From Gamarada debralockiae (Eukaryota; Ascomycota; Leotiomycetes; Helotiales; Hyphodiscaceae): a stretch of 33,629 nt of DNA. The translations under genes were made by a program, and so were the position numbers. Below the pieces are notes generated by a model. It ran no database searches and was not told the DNA's origin. It saw only the letters and a list, made by a program, of their open reading frames with translations. The stretch is from assembly GCA_002803225.1 (NCBI GenBank), contig NXFV01001881.1:1-33629 (forward strand), written 5' to 3'. This document shows, one piece after another, positions 32,012-33,629 of the stretch (its first letter is position 1; every line of letters starts with the position of its first letter).

Positions 32012-33289
32012 CTTGATTTGAGAACCGACAATGTATGGATGTTTGAGAGAAGGGGTGTTTGGGTATTATCCAAAGCAGAAACAGAGACATTATCTGCGAA
32101 CAGCTTGGGACAAAGACTTGATAAAGGTAGGGACGGGAATAAGGGCAGCATCACTGGCAAGGTGTTCGGGAGCCCAACCGCGGGATCCATCGACAGAGCT
32201 TCCCAATGAGGAGGCGCAATAGCGCTAGATGAACTAGTTGTTGAGGTCATGACCGAGGTTGTTCTAGAGATAGGCCGGAAGTGGTGGTGGGGTAAAAGCT
32301 GGTTGACATGGTTGGTTTCTTTGGGGTGTTCCTGAATCGTCACCGTTGACACCTTTCCCACACTTCGCTTGGAACCCCAGCAACCCCTGCTGCTCCCATC
32401 TTTATTTGTAAATCGTCCCCTTTCGCTTATTCGCTTGTCCGATTTTCAGTTTTGCCCTGAGAAAAAGATTTGGTGAGGTAGCCCGTGCGTTCAAAACCTG
32501 CCTCTGCCCGCAAAAGATAAGAATCGGACGTCCGCTTACGGAGTACACCGGACAAGCGCTTCCCTCAAGCCCCGCGACTAAGATTTGGAGGGATTACGGG
32601 TCCAAACTTGGCTCCCATGCTCCCATTTCTAATGCGCTTAATTGGCTAGTGATGTTAAGCAACGAAAATGCTTTGGACGTACGAAAAGAAGGTACTGTGT
32701 AAGCGCTGCTAGGGTCTTACTACTGCTCCGGAAGCGTCAACGAAATGATCGACAGCATAATCAACCGTAGCAATTTTATAGTTGCAGACCGGTTTACCGG
32801 GGGAGAAATGGCTGAAGAACAATGACATATTAATAACAAATTCGTAGACTTATGAGGAAAAAGACTTGAGTTGCTTAAATCGTAGATTTGTCTCGCGACA
32901 GGGTGCGTCTCTCGACGCAGGGACAGACGTTACACTTTATCTACAAATCCCTTAAATAATCGTCTACTTTCGCTTAGCTCGGTCTCATACGTCGCTCCGC
33001 TCCCAGCCGTCTCGGGACCGTACACTTTCGCAGTGCATTTCTAACCTCTTTCGGAATTCTGCTTATCGGTGGCGTCTGAAATTAATTTTTAATCGAAGCG
33101 AGGTCACGGGACGCCTTATCCCCACCCAATCGCGACCGCCAAGCCAATCTGAAATCGCGCGCCAAACGCGCGATAAGCATGCGTGATAAAGCGCCCTCTT
33201 CCTACGCGTGACTTATCAACAACAAACCTAACTCTCTACCCTCCTCCCCTCTTATTAAACTAAGAACTAACAACGACAATAGCGACAAT
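32012..33289. other. Spacer and likely left part of a Crypton-like element
   Basis: The first 400 bp are the monooxygenase leader and promoter. From about 32880 the sequence changes in character: two imperfect direct copies of a GTCTC(G/T)CGAC..AGGG motif (32890-32903 and 32907-32922), a GCGTC-tctc-GACGC hairpin (32905-32918) and CG-rich runs. It then has a pyrimidine-rich stretch before the ATG at 33290. I could not find the element's exact left end. Confidence 0.4.
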
Positions 33290-33629
33290 ATGACAGATCA
33301 GTACCTGGCAGCTGACGAGAGCGCGCGCGCCGCGCGGAGGGCCGGCCTGCAGGCTAAGAAAGACGAGCAGCCGCAGAATACGGCGCGGAGCTACGCAGCC
33401 AAGCAGCGAGAGTAGAGGGCAAGTATCAATTGACTCTAGCCCCTAGCCTTCTAGCTAGCTAGCTTTAGGACAGCTGAGCTAACGTTGACTACCCGCAGAA
33501 CTGGTGCCTCGCGCCGCGCACTGCCGCAGACGGCTCCTTCTATACCTGGCCAGACGGCGAGCTCGCCACGCCTGACAAGCTTGCTGCGTGGCTCAAGGAG
33601 GACGTCCTACTCCGGCGGGTCAAGGCGCC
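33290..33629 (+). pseudogene. Crypton-like tyrosine recombinase, 5' part, with in-frame stop; runs off the window
   Basis: Exon 1 (33290-33418) starts MTDQYLAADESARAARRAG and includes NTARSYAAKQRE, followed by TAG (33413-33415) and AGG. A GC-AG intron (33419-33498, donor AGGGCAAGT, acceptor CCGCAG) joins to NWCLAPRTAADGSFYTWPDGE and ATPDKLAAWLKEDVLLRRVKA at the edge. This N-terminal block (NTARSY...W..WC...FTWPDGELATPDKLAAWL) is what I recall from fungal Crypton-type proteins with a tyrosine recombinase and GCR1-like C-terminus; those domains are outside the window. The TAG sits where a Trp (TGG) is expected, consistent with a G-to-A change. GC content is far above that of the neighbours. It is either a dead copy or a misread start; the family call is moderate. 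Confidence 0.6.

Overview
The window comes from the nuclear genome of a filamentous ascomycete (Pezizomycotina, possibly Leotiomycetes; the class is an inference). The evidence is many short introns (46-80 bp) with GT/GC...AG ends and CTAAC-like branch sites, a DUF3433 membrane protein, a fungal fucose-lectin-like protein, a pectinolytic GH28 enzyme, and AT-rich gene-free islands of the kind left by repeat-induced mutation. All exon structures were reconstructed by reading splice sites and checking that the joined frame stays open and matches the family.

Layout. 78-512 (-) is a small YCII-domain protein. 1906-3418 (-) is a single-pass membrane protein with a lectin-like propeller domain. 3.4-8.5 kb is gene-free; it holds AT-rich sequence with palindromes and a 174-bp MITE flanked by TA. 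8513-10226 (+) is a nine-exon rhamnogalacturonase (GH28) with a GC-AG intron and a 13-bp microexon. 10803-11728 (-) is a cytochrome P450 wreck with at least three frame changes. A 16-bp tandem repeat lies at 12098-12165. 12790-13605 (-) is the splicing factor YJU2/CWF16, divergent over 292 bp from CDC16/APC6 (13898-15797, +). 16013-16531 (-) is a small glycine-rich membrane protein, possibly DUF1757. 17497-19822 (+) is acetoacetyl-CoA synthetase in five exons. 21565-23354 (+) is an ankyrin protein with a basic N-terminal domain, convergent with a 1279-residue, six-exon DUF3433 protein (23788-27891, -). 28821-29660 (+) is YIH1/IMPACT, whose promoter carries a MITE-like inverted-repeat element. 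30180-32011 (-) is a Baeyer-Villiger-type flavin monooxygenase with a C-terminal membrane anchor. The right edge (33290-33629, +) enters a GC-rich gene that looks like a Crypton tyrosine recombinase, with an in-frame TAG.

The genes do not form an obvious pathway cluster. Housekeeping genes (YJU2, CDC16, YIH1, AACS) alternate with accessory ones (rhamnogalacturonase, BVMO, lectin, ankyrin, DUF3433) and with transposon-rich spacers. I see no clear new multi-gene system. The most unusual items are the two MITE-like elements (one forming the promoter of YIH1), the microexon plus GC-AG intron in the rhamnogalacturonase, the BVMO leader ORF that overlaps the start codon, and the broken Crypton-like gene at the edge.
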